This document shows positions 24,818 through 33,071 of a stretch of DNA of 64,000 bases, one piece after another. The DNA is from Kingella_B sp963529665. GTDB taxonomy: Bacteria > Pseudomonadota > Gammaproteobacteria > Burkholderiales > Neisseriaceae. The first letter of the stretch is position 1. Every line of letters begins with the position of its first letter. Location: assembly GCA_963529665.1 (NCBI GenBank), contig CAUSAG010000002.1:95368-159367 (forward strand), read 5' to 3'. The notes below the pieces were generated by a model. That model searched no databases. It had not been told where the DNA came from and saw only the letters and a list, made by a program, of their open reading frames with translations. The position numbers were made by a program, and so were the translations under genes.

Positions 24818-25822
24818 ATGGCTGTTTCGATTAAACTGAAAAGGCGCTGGGATGTTTATACAACCTTGGAAGAAATATTGTCGGCTACCCAGAATCTAAG
24901 TGTCTCGCCGTTCGGTTTGACGGGAGAAGGCTTGCAAGACTTTCGCGGGATTAAGCTGATAGGGAAAATAGAAGAAGTTTCTATTCCTGCGCAGGGTGGA
25001 ACAAGGTGGATAACCAAAACAGAAAATATTCATGCCTCCCTGTTTTATGCCGACTTCTCAGGCTCGCTGTGGCAGGATTTTGCGATTGAAGAAACCGAGG
25101 GTTTCACCGCCGTGATCGACCACGTTATTTTTGACGAAAGCGTGTTTGATTTAAGTACGCCTGCTATTTGCGGACGTGGCGCCACATTCTTGTCGTGTAG
25201 TTTTGCAGGCTGCAAATACAAATGCGGGAAGTTTCTGAGGGCTACATTAAAGAACTGCCGCTTTACCCAAATCAAAAAGAATGTCCGTTTGTATTTTAGC
25301 TGCAAACTATTGGAAAATTGCTTTTTTAGCGGAGAAATCCACAAGGCGCTTTTTTGGTCTTCCAATCTGAAAAACTGTACCTTTGAAGGGCTGTTATACG
25401 ACTGCTCTTTTCACGGAGTAGAAAAGATAGGAGACCTGCGTGAAGGAGAGATTATTCCACCTGAAAAAGTGGATAACAGAATGGACGGCGTGGATTTTTC
25501 TAAAGCGGATATCATTATGTGCAACTTTTGGTCATTTTGTTATTTGGATAAAGTTAAACCATCAAAAAACAATTGCGTATTTAAGGTAACCGATGAATTT
25601 TACAACTGCTTGCTCACTGCTATTGAAGGCAGCGACAGCCCCTTAAAAGAAGGGTTGATAGGAAAGGCAAAATCATTCTACGCTCCACATAATACAACCC
25701 CTTACGAAGTGGCACATCCCGATAATCTCTCATTCAAACATCCGGAAGAAGCAGAACTGAGCCAAGCAATTTACGATTTTGTCTGCCGAGCCGCTGAGGC
25801 TACGGGATGTCGGATCTATTAA
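24818..25822 (+). CDS. Pentapeptide-repeat-like immunity candidate for module 3
   Basis: A 334-residue protein 15 bp after the tip. Its middle part (about residues 95-225) has repeating F/L-centred five-residue units such as VIFDESVFDLST, ATFLSCSFAGCKY, LKNCRFTQIKK, LENCFFSGE and LKNCTFEGLLYDCSF. This pattern suggests a right-handed pentapeptide beta-helix rich in cysteine. Some pentapeptide proteins (Qnr, MfpA) mimic DNA, which would suit inhibition of a nuclease; that is inference. The position after a toxin tip is the main evidence for immunity. Confidence 0.65.
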   Translation: MAVSIKLKRRWDVYTTLEEILSATQNLSVSPFGLTGEGLQDFRGIKLIGKIEEVSIPAQGGTRWITKTENIHASLFYADFSGSLWQDFAIEETEGFTAVIDHVIFDESVFDLSTPAICGRGATFLSCSFAGCKYKCGKFLRATLKNCRFTQIKKNVRLYFSCKLLENCFFSGEIHKALFWSSNLKNCTFEGLLYDCSFHGVEKIGDLREGEIIPPEKVDNRMDGVDFSKADIIMCNFWSFCYLDKVKPSKNNCVFKVTDEFYNCLLTAIEGSDSPLKEGLIGKAKSFYAPHNTTPYEVAHPDNLSFKHPEEAELSQAIYDFVCRAAEATGCRIY

Positions 25823-25840
25823 CAACTGCTACAGAATACT

Positions 25841-25972
25841 TTAGCCTGCCTGCGTAGTGTGTGTGCCCCGCACGCACGCGATTTCAGCTTTCAGGTAGCC
25901 CCTAGCAGGCTACCTGAAAAAAAGTGCAGGCTGCTTTTTAACGGCTTCAAAGCCCTAAAAGGCAGCCTGCAC
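25841..25972. repeat. Rhs-module header repeat, unit D
   Basis: Fourth copy. The eik-type pair uses the same CCCCTAGCA spacer as unit A rather than the longer one in B and C. The right arm of the second hairpin reads AGGCAGCCTGCA, a hybrid between the native and the king3 dialect. Confidence 0.85.
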
Positions 25973-26212
25973 CCTATCGACCAAATCGGCATTCGGAGGG
26001 AACAAACCGACCAGTTCGGCAACCTGCTGTGGACGGGGGAGTATGATGCGTGGGGAAAATTAACCGCAGAAAACAAGATATACCCGAACGCCCATCAGCC
26101 GTTTCGATTGCAAAACCAGTATTTCGACCAAGAGATGGGCCTTCTCTATAATTTCCTGCACTACTATGACCCGAACTGCGGGCGGGTTGTACCAAATAGA
26201 CGATGCGGATGA
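25973..26212 (+). pseudogene. Rhs module 4: core stub with no toxin tip
   Basis: Core sequence DQIGIRREQTDQFGNLLWTG to LLYNFLHYYDPNCGR matches modules 2 and 3. It loses homology just before the FVNQDPI motif and stops after VVPNRRCG. No tip or immunity gene follows; the next gene is the NSS symporter. It may be the right-hand remnant of the array after deletion. Confidence 0.75.
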
Positions 26213-26266
26213 TATGGATGATAACGAATAAGCACGTTTTGTAAAAAATTGCTAAAATCGCGCCCA

Positions 26267-26304
26267 CTTTCAGGCTGCCTTAAACGCTGAGGCAGCCTGA
26301 AAAC
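26267..26304. repeat. Inverted DUS pair, first native DUS after the Rhs island
   Basis: TTTCAGGCTGCC and GGCAGCCTGAAAA about 10 bp apart. It marks the return of the kingDUS dialect after an interval of about 5.4 kb and precedes the symporter gene. Confidence 0.65.
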
Positions 26305-26329
26305 GTTTTGACTACCACAAGGAAGCCCC

Positions 26330-27667
26330 ATGTCATCCCCATCCAACTGGACATCCAAAATCGGTTTCATTCTCGCCGCCGCAGGTTCTGCCATCGGTTT
26401 AGGCGCAATCTGGAAATTCCCCTACACCGCAGGCACCAACGGCGGCGCGGTGTTTTTTCTGATTTTTCTGTTGTTTACGCTGCTAGTGGGCTTGCCCGTG
26501 TTGCTGGCAGAATTTTTTATCGGGCGCAAAACAGGTAAAAACCCTGTGAACGCGCTCAAAGAAATCGCGCCGCATCCCGCTTGGGCGTGGATTGGGCGCA
26601 TGGGCATGGCGGCGTGTTTCGTGCTGCTGTCGTTTTACAGCGTGGTGGGCGGCTGGGTGTTCGCCTACGTTTGGCTTGCCATCAGCGGCGCGATTACGCC
26701 CACCACCGATTTTGCCGCGCTGTTTGGCAGCACCATCAGCAACCCCGCGCTGGTTTTGGGTTTTCAGGCTGCCTTTATGCTGGTAACCATTTGGGTGGTG
26801 CAAAATGGCGTATCGTCTGGCATTGAACGCGCCAATAAATACCTGATGCCCTTGTTATTTATCATGTTTTTGGTGTTAGCCGTGCGCTCGCTCACGCTGC
26901 CCAACGCCATGCTGGGCGTGAAATTTCTGCTGCAACCCGATTTCAGCGCAGTAACCCCCGCCACATGGCTTACCGCGCTGGGGCAGGCGTTTTTCGCGCT
27001 CAGCCTAGGCGTGTCCACCATGATGACTTACGCTTCGTATTTGGATAACAAACAAGACTTGTTCCGCTCGGCAAACAGCATTATGTGGTTGAATATGCTG
27101 GTTTCTTTGCTGGCGGGCTTGGTGATTTTCCCCGCCGTGTTCGCGCTGGGCTTTAAGCCCGATGCCGGCCCCAGCTTGATTTTTATCGTGCTGCCCGCCG
27201 TGTTCCAAAAAATGCCGTTTGGCACGCTGCTGTTTGCCGTGTTTATGGTGCTGGTGGCGTTTGCCACGCTCACGTCCGCGTTTTCCATGCTGGAAACCGC
27301 CATCGCTTATTTTGTGCAAAAGCAGCCGCATTGCCGCCGCCGCATTTCGTGGATGGCGGGCGTGGCAATTTTTATCGTGGGCATTCCTTCCGCGCTGTCG
27401 TTTGGCGCGATGGCGGAATTCAAAATTCTCGGCAAAACGGTGTTTGATTTGTGGGATTACTTGATTACTTCGTGGATTATGCCGCTGAGCTCGCTGGCAG
27501 TTTGCGTGTTGGTGGGCTGGATGTTGAAGCGCGAGACCGTGTTGCCGCACATGATGCTCGGCAGCGATTTGCCGCCCATCATCGCCCGCATTTGGCGCAG
27601 CACCGTGCGCTATATCGTCCCCATCGCCATTTTGCTGGTGTTTGCCAACACATTGGGTTGGATTTAA
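26330..27667 (+). CDS. Sodium-dependent transporter, neurotransmitter:sodium symporter (SNF) family
   Basis: A 445-residue integral membrane protein with about 11-12 helices. The N-terminus SKIGFILAAAGSAIGLGAIW leading into KFPYTAGTNGGAVFF is the NSS signature (helix 1, sodium and substrate site). Bacterial homologues take up amino acids such as tryptophan, leucine or tyrosine with Na+. The substrate here is unknown. GGAAG lies just before the ATG. A DUS is in frame as GFQAAF in a membrane helix. Confidence 0.9.
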   Translation: MSSPSNWTSKIGFILAAAGSAIGLGAIWKFPYTAGTNGGAVFFLIFLLFTLLVGLPVLLAEFFIGRKTGKNPVNALKEIAPHPAWAWIGRMGMAACFVLLSFYSVVGGWVFAYVWLAISGAITPTTDFAALFGSTISNPALVLGFQAAFMLVTIWVVQNGVSSGIERANKYLMPLLFIMFLVLAVRSLTLPNAMLGVKFLLQPDFSAVTPATWLTALGQAFFALSLGVSTMMTYASYLDNKQDLFRSANSIMWLNMLVSLLAGLVIFPAVFALGFKPDAGPSLIFIVLPAVFQKMPFGTLLFAVFMVLVAFATLTSAFSMLETAIAYFVQKQPHCRRRISWMAGVAIFIVGIPSALSFGAMAEFKILGKTVFDLWDYLITSWIMPLSSLAVCVLVGWMLKRETVLPHMMLGSDLPPIIARIWRSTVRYIVPIAILLVFANTLGWI

Positions 27668-27673
27668 TAACCC

Positions 27674-27711
27674 ATTTTCAGGCTGCCTTAACGCATTAGG
27701 CTGCCTGAAAA
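27674..27711. repeat. Mixed-dialect DUS pair
   Basis: TTTTCAGGCTGCC (kingDUS, complement) is followed about 11 bp later by AGGCTGCCTGAAAA, an exact match to the Simonsiella-type DUS AGGCTGCCTGAA rather than the native one. Confidence 0.6.
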
Positions 27712-27714
27712 GGC

Positions 27715-27747
27715 AAAACCGTTTGGTGTATCGCCAAGCGGTTTTTT
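27715..27747 (+). terminator. Rho-independent terminator of the symporter gene
   Basis: Stem AAAACCGTTTGG/CCAAGCGGTTTT (one G-T pair) with a 7-nt loop, followed by a T-run. A near-identical terminator stem occurs at 55006-55039. Confidence 0.8.
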
Positions 27748-27811
27748 GTTGGGCGGATTGGATTTCAGACTGCCTTATTCTGTAAACAAAGGCAGCCTGA
27801 AAAGCAACTCA

Positions 27812-27903
27812 ATGGAGCGTCGGCGGCTCGCCGACATCTTGCATCTTGGCAAATCAGCCATGCCCTGTTTGAAGCTGTTGGCAACGAGCCATCGCCACTC
27901 CAT
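27812..27903. repeat. 92-bp palindromic intergenic element, copy 1
   Basis: Begins ATGGAGCGTCGGCGGCTCG and ends CGAGCCATCGCCACTCCAT, so its ends are inverted repeats of about 20 bp with mismatches. A clearly related element is at 63742-63832. It looks like a small non-coding MITE-type or REP-type repeat. Confidence 0.7.
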
Positions 27904-28018
27904 CCCCTTTTCAGACTGCCTATCCCATATAACCACCGATAGGCAGCCTGAAAACTTTGCAACCCCTTCACAAAACATTACAATCCCCCATCCCAACCAC
28001 CTTGCCCAACCAACCACC

Positions 28019-28690
28019 GTGCAACAAACCGCCTTCGATTTCAACGACCCCGCCTACCCCCGTTTCGACAAACTGCTCGGCAACGCCAACGCCGAGCTCA
28101 TCTACATCCTGCAACAAGAGCACGACCAATTTCTCTACATCTGGGGCGAGCAAGGCTCAGGCAAAAGCCACATCCTGCAAGCATGGGTGGGGCAAGCCCT
28201 GCAAAACTGGCAAACCGCCGTATACATCGACGCAGGCGCCACCCCGCTCACCGACAGCGCCGTGCAAGCCGATTTCGTCGCCATTGATCAAATAGAAAAA
28301 CTCAACGACACCGAGCAAGCCACCCTGTTCTACATCTTCAACCACTTTCGCAACCGCAAACGCGGGCATCTCCTACTCTCCGCCGACACCCCCCCCAGCA
28401 AACTGCAACTGCGCGAAGATTTGCGCACCCGCATGGCATACTGCCTCGCCTACGAAGTCAAATCACTCAGCCGCGAAGAAAAAATCACCGCCCTCACCAA
28501 CATGGCAAAAACCCGCCAGCTCAACATCGACCCCGGCATCTACCCCTACCTGCTAGACCATTGGCGGCAAGACCTAAACAGCCTCATCACCCTCTTCAAC
28601 GACCTCGCCAACTACTCCATCAGCCAAGGCAAACCCATCACCCCCACCCTACTGCGCCGCCTGCTCAAACAACAGAAAGCTCAACCATGA
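28019..28690 (+). CDS. hda: DnaA regulatory inactivator Hda
   Basis: A 223-residue AAA+ protein related to DnaA. QQTAFDFNDPAYPRFDKLLG at the N-terminus carries the QxxFDF clamp-binding-like motif, Walker A is GEQGSGKS, and Walker B lies in FVAIDQIEKL. With the DNA-loaded beta clamp it triggers ATP hydrolysis by DnaA to prevent re-initiation. I choose the GTG at 28019 because it opens directly on the conserved N-terminus; the longer frame runs upstream through repeats. It overlaps the next gene by ATGA. Confidence 0.88.
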   Translation: MQQTAFDFNDPAYPRFDKLLGNANAELIYILQQEHDQFLYIWGEQGSGKSHILQAWVGQALQNWQTAVYIDAGATPLTDSAVQADFVAIDQIEKLNDTEQATLFYIFNHFRNRKRGHLLLSADTPPSKLQLREDLRTRMAYCLAYEVKSLSREEKITALTNMAKTRQLNIDPGIYPYLLDHWRQDLNSLITLFNDLANYSISQGKPITPTLLRRLLKQQKAQP

Positions 28691-29367
28691 AAAACCTCGC
28701 CATCTTTGACCTAGACCACACCCTAATCAACACCGACAGCGACAACGCCTTCCCCAAATTCCTGATAGAACAAGGCTTGCTGGATGCCGACTACGCCGCC
28801 GTGCAAAACGAAAAATTCTATCAAGACTATCTTTCAGGCTGCCTAAACGTTGCCGATTTTGTCCGCTTTCAAATCAGCCCCATCGCCCATCTCACCCCCG
28901 CCCAGCGCAACGAATTGCACCAAAAATTCCAAGCCGACTACATCGCACCGCACGCCAGCCAAGCCGCCAAAGATTTAGTCAATCAACACCGCAACGCAGG
29001 CGACGAACTGCTCGTTATCTCATCCACCAACGAATACATCATTGCCCCCATCTGCCAGCAAATTTTCGGCATCCACAACATCATCGGCACTCAGCTAGAA
29101 ACCGATGCCAACGGCTTGTTTACCGGCAACATCATCGGCACGCCCAGCCTGCAAGCAGGCAAAATCACCCGCTTAAACCAATGGCTCGCCGCGCGGGGTG
29201 AAACGCTCGCCAGCTACGGCAAAACCTATTTTTACAGCGATTCCAAAAACGACTTGCCGCTGCTGAATGTGGTGGATGAGCCTGTTGCCGTGAACCCCGA
29301 TGCAACCCTGCTGGCGCACGCCCAAGCGCATGGCTGGGCTGTGCTGGATTTTAGTGCGGCAGCCTGA
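28687..29367 (+). CDS. HAD-superfamily hydrolase, subfamily IB (SerB-like phosphatase)
   Basis: A 226-residue protein with HAD motif I AIFDLDHTLINTDSD, motif II VISSTNEYI, and the motif III/IV region YFYSDSKNDLPLL. Subfamily IB includes phosphoserine phosphatase and small-molecule phosphatases; the true substrate is unknown. Translationally coupled to hda by ATGA, an association also common in related genomes. A DUS is in frame as LSGCL near residue 50. Confidence 0.87.
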   Translation: MKNLAIFDLDHTLINTDSDNAFPKFLIEQGLLDADYAAVQNEKFYQDYLSGCLNVADFVRFQISPIAHLTPAQRNELHQKFQADYIAPHASQAAKDLVNQHRNAGDELLVISSTNEYIIAPICQQIFGIHNIIGTQLETDANGLFTGNIIGTPSLQAGKITRLNQWLAARGETLASYGKTYFYSDSKNDLPLLNVVDEPVAVNPDATLLAHAQAHGWAVLDFSAAA

Positions 29368-29678
29368 AAACGAATTGGTGAACTGTTGCCAAGCCAAACT
29401 GCTTGTTCCGCCCTGCTCTGCTGTAATCAAAATCAACAGCCAAAGGCAGCCTGAAACTCACTTTCAGGCTGCCCTTTTATTGTTGACAACATGGTTGGCG
29501 TTTAAAACAAAAACAAAAAACCGCCCACCCCATTGGGGCAGGCAGTTAATGCGGCTAGCAAATGATTGGCTATTTGCCCAAGCCCCAAAAGGCAGCCTGA
29601 AAACGTATTTTAAGCTGCCGTTTTAGCTTCGCTGAAACTCGCGGCGCTCGTTTTCAGGCTGCCTTTTACACGCCAAAC
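29368..29678. other. Intergenic region between convergent genes
   Basis: Two DUS hairpins (29442-29474 and roughly 29587-29668, the latter with an imperfect inner arm) close the HAD gene and the DUF4178 gene respectively. No gene seen. Confidence 0.65.
29442..29474. terminator. Inverted DUS pair with T-run
   Basis: AAAGGCAGCCTGAAA/TTTCAGGCTGCCCTTTT with a 5-nt loop followed by TTTT; a good terminator candidate for the hda-HAD unit. Confidence 0.65.
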
Positions 29679-31265
29679 TTAATCATCATCGTCATCATCA
29701 TCTTCGCTGCGATCTCTGCCCGCCTGATAAAGAATGTAAACAATTACCGCCGATAAAACCAGCGAAAACTCAATATTATCGCTGTCCATTTTGAGCCAAG
29801 CGGGGATGTTAATCAGGATGAACACGCCAATCATCAGCCAAACCATTTGCCGCGACACAGGGTCGGGCTGCATTTGCGCGCTGTATTGCGGCGCGTTGCT
29901 GCCGTCAAATGTAAACCATGTGGCAAGCTGTTGCCGTGTGATGGGGGTGCTTTTGCTCCATGCCAATTCGTTGCGCGTGCGCTCGGCGCTGAGCTTGTTG
30001 CTGCCTTGTTGATAGTCTTGATAATAGGTGATGTCGCCTGCGCGGATGTGCCAATAAAACGCGCCTGCGGCATAGCTCACGCGCCCGCCGTAGTCGTAGA
30101 GTTTATAGGCGTTTTTGGGCATAAAGCCTTGCAACACGCGGTCTTGCGCATCGTCTGCGCTGCCGATGGCGGATTGCCCCAGCGGTGGAAATTCGGTTTG
30201 CGTTTCGGAAAGCGACCATTTGTTTTGCGATGTTTCCACCAGCCATAAAAAGCCGCGGCTGGGGTTGTAAAGCAGGTATTCGCGCCACCAATCCACGGGA
30301 ACTAGGCTTAGCGGGCTGCCGTATAGCGCGGCGTGTGCGTCGTCGGGGCGGAGCTCTTCGTAGCGGACGGCACCGATAACGGTGTAGCTGTTGCCGTGGA
30401 TTTTGCCTGTTTTGCCGATGGGCAACGGCAGGTTTTCTTGCTGGGCTTGGCGCATTTCGTTGGCGGCGATGAGCTTGGCCTTTTCTTCGCTGGTGTCCAA
30501 ATCGCTGCCGCAGCTGGGGCAGATAACGGTGGGCGTGATGCCGCGCAGCCAATGGATGCTGGAACCGCAATGTGGGCAGTTTTCGCTTTGGCGCGTGCCT
30601 TTCAGGCTGCCTGCGCTTTGGCGGATTTGGTCGTCGCTGCGGGTGTTTTGCAGAAACAGTTGGTTAAGCTGGGCGGTGCAGCCAAGAAAGGCTTGCGGTG
30701 GGGTTTCGCTATAATCCAGCGTGAGAAAGGCGTTTTCGCAACGCCAGTCGGCAACGCGGTTTTGATAGTGTTCAGGCAGCCTGAACGGCAGTTCACCTTG
30801 GGCGGCGGCGTTGGATAGGGTGATTTCGCGCACATCGCTGGCAACAAAGGTTTTGCCGTAGTCTAGCGTGCTGATGCCTGCGCGGATTTCGTTGAAGGCG
30901 GGGGCGTTGTTGGGCGTGGCGATTTGGCGGGTGATAACGTGGATGTCGCCTGCTTCGGCTAGCCAGCCGTTTTCGCCGTTGTCAAATTGCACATACCATT
31001 CATTCCACACGCCTGCGTCGTATTTGGCTTGCAAGCGCCCAACCACGGCAAAACCTTGCCCTTGGTGCGTGCCTGTGGTGCCGATTTGGATGGGGCTGAA
31101 ATCTTGCAACAGCGCGCTGTCGCGTCCCGTGTCGTTTAGGCTGTTGTCTTGCAAAACCAGCATGCTGCTGCAATAGCTGCATACCACGGTGATGGCGGTG
31201 GGGCTATAAACTTGAACGGGCGCGCCGCAGCTGGGGCAAGTGGTGCGAAAAAATGGCTCAGACAT
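29679..31265 (-). CDS. DUF4178-type protein with two zinc ribbons and C-terminal membrane helices
   Basis: 528 residues from the ATG at 31265; an earlier in-frame ATG adds 45 residues that include a DUS. The N-terminus has CPSCGAPVQVYS...CSYCSS, and a second ribbon CPHCGSSIHWLRG...CPSCGSDLD lies mid-protein. Each is followed by a beta domain with G..G.....TVIGA-type sequence (KIHGNSYTVIGAVRYEE), as in DUF4178 proteins. The end has two hydrophobic helices and the acidic tail RSEDDDDDDD. Function unknown; such proteins often sit in membrane-stress or secretion operons, but none is adjacent here. Confidence 0.75.
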   Translation of the reverse strand: MSEPFFRTTCPSCGAPVQVYSPTAITVVCSYCSSMLVLQDNSLNDTGRDSALLQDFSPIQIGTTGTHQGQGFAVVGRLQAKYDAGVWNEWYVQFDNGENGWLAEAGDIHVITRQIATPNNAPAFNEIRAGISTLDYGKTFVASDVREITLSNAAAQGELPFRLPEHYQNRVADWRCENAFLTLDYSETPPQAFLGCTAQLNQLFLQNTRSDDQIRQSAGSLKGTRQSENCPHCGSSIHWLRGITPTVICPSCGSDLDTSEEKAKLIAANEMRQAQQENLPLPIGKTGKIHGNSYTVIGAVRYEELRPDDAHAALYGSPLSLVPVDWWREYLLYNPSRGFLWLVETSQNKWSLSETQTEFPPLGQSAIGSADDAQDRVLQGFMPKNAYKLYDYGGRVSYAAGAFYWHIRAGDITYYQDYQQGSNKLSAERTRNELAWSKSTPITRQQLATWFTFDGSNAPQYSAQMQPDPVSRQMVWLMIGVFILINIPAWLKMDSDNIEFSLVLSAVIVYILYQAGRDRSEDDDDDDD

Positions 31266-31442
31266 AATGGCGATGGGTTGGGATGGCAATGGGGAAATCA
31301 TAGCACAAAGGCAGCCTGAAAATGGGGCTGCCTTGCTTTGCACCGCTGTTTCAGGCTGCCCCTGTGTGCTGATGCGATTAGGGCGTGGAATGTTTAACAA
31401 CCAATATTGACTGCCTTAATGCTGGGTTTATGCCACCACACA

Positions 31443-32813
31443 TCAACAGCGCTGGGCAAGCGCAACCGCCTTGCCGATATACGCATCGGGCGTGAGCGCC
31501 AGCAATTCGGCTTTGGCACCATCGGGTATCGCCAAGCCGTTGATAAATTGGCGCAAGGTTTCGGGCGTGATGCCGTCTTTGCCGCGCGTTAGGGCTTTGA
31601 GCTGCTCGTAGGCTTGCGGCACAGCGTAGCGGCGCATCACGGTTTGAATCGGCTCGGCAAGCAGTTCCCAAGTGGCGTTTAGGTCTGCCAACATGGCGGC
31701 GGGATTAGCTTCCAGCTTGTTCAACCCGCGCAAATGCGCCGCCCAGCCGAGCAACGCATAGCCCGCGCCCACGCCCATATTGCGCAACACGGTGCTGTCG
31801 GTTAAATCGCGTTGCCAGCGCGATACGGGCAGTTTTTCCGCCAAAAAGCCCAGCACGGCGTTTGCCAAGCCCAAATTGCCCTCGGAGTTTTCAAAATCTA
31901 TCGGATTAACTTTATGCGGCATGGTGGAACTGCCCACTTCGCCCGCTTTCACTTTTTGCTTGAAGTAACCCATTGATATATAACCCCAAATATCGCGGTT
32001 AAAGTCTATCAAAATGGTGTTGATGCGGGCGAGGGTTTGGAACAATTCCGCCATGTAATCATGCGGTTCAATTTGGATGGTGTAGGGATTAAAGGTTAAA
32101 CCCAATGATTTTTCTACAAAATTTTGGCAATGGCGTTCCCAATCCACATCGGGATAGGCAACCAAATGGGCGTTGTAATTGCCCACCGCGCCGTTGATTT
32201 TGCCCAAGCATTCTTGCGCGGCTAACTGCTTGATTTGGCGGCGCAAACGTTGCAATACGTTGGCGATTTCTTTGCCCAGCGTGGTGGGCGTGGCGGGCTG
32301 CCCGTGCGTGCGCGACATCATTGGCGTGGCGGCAAGCTCGTGCGCCATGTTTTGCAGCTTGGCAACGATTTCTTGCAGCTTCGGCAGCAACACTTCATCC
32401 CGAGCTTGGCGCAGCATCAGGGCGTGCGATAGGTTGTTGATGTCTTCGGAAGTGCAGGCAAAATGGATGAATTCGTTGGCGGCGTGCACTTCGGCGTTGG
32501 CGGCGAAGCGTTGTTTGAGCCAGTATTCAATCGCTTTTACATCGTGGTTGGTGGTGGCTTCTATCGCTTTAACTTCGGCGGCGTTATCCAGCGAAAAACC
32601 GTTAATCACGCTGTCTATTTCGGCAAGCGTGTTCGCAGAAAACGGCGCGACTTCGCTGATTTTTGGCTCAGCGGCAAGGGCTTTGAGCCATTCCAATTCC
32701 ACGCGCACGCGCGCTTTCATCAAGCCGTATTCGGAAAAAATGGGGCGCAAAGAATCGGTGGCAGCGGCGTAGCGTCCGTCGAGCGGGGAAAGGGCGAGTA
32801 AGGGGTTAATCAT
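31443..32813 (-). CDS. purB: Adenylosuccinate lyase
   Basis: A 456-residue fumarase/aspartase-superfamily enzyme acting twice in purine synthesis (SAICAR and adenylosuccinate cleavage). The start at 32813 gives MINPLLALSPLDGRYAAATD, the E. coli-type N-terminus; a longer frame upstream covers repeats. The signature loop is SSTMPHKVNPIDFEN, and the acid/base histidine lies in SRTHGQPATPTTLG. It is bounded upstream by the 134-bp direct repeat. Confidence 0.97.
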   Translation of the reverse strand: MINPLLALSPLDGRYAAATDSLRPIFSEYGLMKARVRVELEWLKALAAEPKISEVAPFSANTLAEIDSVINGFSLDNAAEVKAIEATTNHDVKAIEYWLKQRFAANAEVHAANEFIHFACTSEDINNLSHALMLRQARDEVLLPKLQEIVAKLQNMAHELAATPMMSRTHGQPATPTTLGKEIANVLQRLRRQIKQLAAQECLGKINGAVGNYNAHLVAYPDVDWERHCQNFVEKSLGLTFNPYTIQIEPHDYMAELFQTLARINTILIDFNRDIWGYISMGYFKQKVKAGEVGSSTMPHKVNPIDFENSEGNLGLANAVLGFLAEKLPVSRWQRDLTDSTVLRNMGVGAGYALLGWAAHLRGLNKLEANPAAMLADLNATWELLAEPIQTVMRRYAVPQAYEQLKALTRGKDGITPETLRQFINGLAIPDGAKAELLALTPDAYIGKAVALAQRC

Positions 32814-32923
32814 GGGGATGTCCTTGGGCTGGGTTTGGAAAAGGGTGAAAGGCAGCCTGAAAACGGGCTGCGGGCTTGGGCGAAGCCGAAACGAAACGGA
32901 TGGTTTTGCCTTTGCCGAACGGT

Positions 32924-33057
32924 GTTTCAGGCTGCCTGAAAATGGAGATGGATGGCAACAACTGCGGATGGCGGATGCACAAGCGCCCGAAGCGTGGGTA
33001 TGGCGGCAAGACGCCATGAAAACGGCGGCGGATGCGGGATGGTTTTTCAGGCTGCCT
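32924..33057. repeat. 134-bp direct repeat, copy 1
   Basis: Starts with a compact DUS palindrome (GTTTCAGGCTGCCTGAAAAT), has the core AGCGCCCGAAGCGTGGGTAT, and ends with TTTTTCAGGCTGCCT. The second copy is 831 bp away at 33755-33887, in the same orientation and nearly identical apart from small differences. Confidence 0.85.
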
Positions 33058-33071
33058 TAATGCTGCACTTG

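Larger units (their letters stand above)
27668..28018. other. Intergenic region between the symporter gene and hda
   Basis: About 350 bp holding a DUS pair, a rho-independent terminator, two further DUS-like sites and a 92-bp palindromic repeat (all listed separately). No convincing gene. Confidence 0.7.

Noticed and set aside
25859..25972. Open frame through header D into the Rhs core, which would make the header part of a protein
   Set aside because: The frame reads through hairpin sequence with low-complexity residues and no family similarity; headers A and C are not used this way, so it is taken as chance.
20868..26212. The Rhs island as a prophage or integrative element
   Set aside because: No integrase, transposase, structural phage gene, tRNA target or clear attachment repeats; the header repeats fit cassette exchange better.
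32814..33017. N-terminal extension of PurB by 68 residues
   Set aside because: It covers DUS and part of the 134-bp repeat; MINPLLALSPLDGRY at 32813 is the normal start.
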